Assembly: GCF_002154725.1 (NCBI RefSeq)
Contig: NZ_MTAW01000130.1
Location: 1-35,928 of the forward strand
Direction of reading: 5' to 3'
DNA: 35,928 bases
From: Nostoc sp. 106C
Lineage (GTDB): Bacteria; Cyanobacteriota; Cyanobacteriia; Cyanobacteriales; Nostocaceae
A program made the translations under genes and the position numbers. This document shows, one piece after another, positions 35,079 to 35,928 of this stretch (position 1 is the first letter of the stretch; the number at the start of each line of letters is the position of its first letter). The notes beneath the pieces are model-generated. The model had not been told where the DNA came from. It made no database searches and saw only the letters and a list, made by a program, of their open reading frames with translations.

Positions 35079-35366
35079 ATGGCTGTTTCTGAAAAAGGTC
35101 GATTAGACTATGAATCAAATGTTCCTTGGTATAAAAAAATGAATCGGAAGGCAGCTACCACATGGTTAATTTTGTTGTTTTTGATATTTGTAGGTTTTGG
35201 GGATAGCTTTTTACCCAAACCATTAAGTTCTGCTAGCTTACAGACTCGCACAACAATCAATCAATTTTTTGTTGGGTTATTTCCTAGTTGGCAGCCCAAA
35301 ACTCGTCCAAATGCACGTACAGAAAGGGCTGTAGAAGAAATTGAAAATGGCGGTTCCAAGAAATAG
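35079..35366 (+). CDS. Small single-pass membrane protein, 95 aa
   Basis: A hydrophobic segment AATTWLILLFLIFVGFGDSF (about 25-44) follows a charged N-terminus. The C-terminal half is basic then acidic. No family is recognised, though similar small proteins are common in Nostoc. It diverges from the methyltransferase gene across 87 bases. AAAGAAGAAAA serves as a weak ribosome site. Confidence 0.7.
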   Translation: MAVSEKGRLDYESNVPWYKKMNRKAATTWLILLFLIFVGFGDSFLPKPLSSASLQTRTTINQFFVGLFPSWQPKTRPNARTERAVEEIENGGSKK

Positions 35367-35475
35367 AAAAATTATAAAATTTAGAATTAATTGATAAAAC
35401 AGCGAACTTAAAGCATCCAATGATAGCTTGCTTATGCTTTATCCACCATATTTGTCATGTGTATAGTATCGCTCT

Positions 35476-35796
35476 TTAATTACTATCACTAGAGAATAAA
35501 GGTTTTATAGCAGCCCTATTTGACTTCGGAAAAAACTTGGTTGTCAAAAATTCACGAACTTTCTCAGTTAGTCGTTTCGATGACGCGATCGCATCTAGCT
35601 TTGCCCAATCTAACACCAGAATCTTGCTACCCTGACTGTAATTGACGATTATATGAATCTGCTTGAATAGTCGTGCATATTCTTCATAGCTAATCCCGAT
35701 ACTGCTAGCAATCTGGGAATAGGATAGGCGCGATCGCAACCATAACGCTCTTCCGTCACTTTGGGGAGAGAAAATAAATGTAGGTTGGGGAGCCAC
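35476..35796 (-). pseudogene. Orphan C-terminal domain of a Crp-type regulator, probably truncated
   Basis: The 106-residue frame starts at GTG 35796 directly after an in-frame TGA. Residues 24-72 align without gaps to residues 180-228 of the Crp/Fnr protein at 32524-33231, with about 28 of 49 identical by hand count (shared SIGISYEE and KLDAIAS). The cyclic-nucleotide-binding-like domain is missing. Its first residues derive from a palindromic repeat, so the upstream part was probably lost or interrupted. A free-standing DNA-binding protein is the alternative. Confidence 0.6.
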
Positions 35797-35885
35797 TCAC
35801 GTGGGCGGGTTTCCCGACTTGAGTGAAGTGGCGTTTGAACGCAGTGAAACCCAACTAGATCAAGGTTTAAGGATGTTGGGTTTCG
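35791..35885. repeat. Palindromic interspersed repeat at the right edge
   Basis: GAAACCCAAC (35846-35855) and GTTGGGTTTC (35875-35884) pair perfectly, and GGGTTTC at 35807-35813 can pair with the same left arm. GCCACT and AGTGGC near 35792 and 35826 add outer pairing. This composition is typical of repeats spread through Nostoc genomes. The element may continue past the window. Confidence 0.65.
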
Positions 35886-35928
35886 TTCCGAATGGCACTA
35901 AGTTAAGAGATGGCAGTCAATAATAACT

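Overview
The window comes from a heterocyst-forming filamentous cyanobacterium of the Nostoc/Anabaena group. Supporting evidence is the dense scatter of the HIP1 octamer GCGATCGC, heptanucleotide STRR repeats, cyanobacterial marker genes (thf1/psb29, cpcT-type lyase, ndhS), and hetF preceded by a tandem array that matches the heterocyst-specific small RNA NsiR1. No phage, CRISPR array, rRNA, tRNA or intact transposase was seen.

Left part (1-4578): at least five tandem copies of an NsiR1-like sRNA unit on the minus strand, each with a TCCGGA (DIF+ type) -35 element and its own intrinsic terminator. They diverge from hetF, a CHAT-fold (caspase-like) protease gene with one membrane segment and a TPR-like tail. 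A DUF2993 protein follows. A perfect bidirectional terminator at 4794-4827 separates this from a minus-strand run: UDP-xylose precursor genes (UDP-glucuronate decarboxylase, then UDP-glucose dehydrogenase), a CPA2-type cation/proton antiporter fused to two USP domains, an unknown 218-221 aa protein, ndhS, rodA and mrp.

Middle part (13.8-21.6 kb): housekeeping photosynthesis and envelope genes. These are an SRPBCC protein divergent from hemF (with a perfect 20-bp palindrome between them), a STAS protein, a cpcT-type bilin lyase divergent from thf1, a small holin-like membrane protein, exbB-exbD with an unusual Pro/Asn-rich tail on ExbD, and a DUF1232 protein.

Right part (21.7-35.9 kb): a 1067-aa GH15/phosphorylase-kinase-like protein, a 44-aa small protein with its own hairpin-flanked transcription unit, several proteins I do not recognise, a class I fructose-bisphosphate aldolase, a coiled-coil membrane protein with an internal duplication, an amidase-Crp/Fnr gene pair, a convergent methyltransferase-cupin-unknown run, and at the right edge an orphan DNA-binding tail of the same Crp subfamily that abuts a palindromic repeat.

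The best supported special system is the NsiR1/hetF differentiation locus. It is known in general, but the copy-by-copy variation here (two terminator architectures, with stem pairing preserved) is worth attention. Less explained items are the 44-aa gene, the frameshifted 43-codon ORF at 27796-27926, and the Crp-family pair with its neighbouring methyltransferase/cupin genes.
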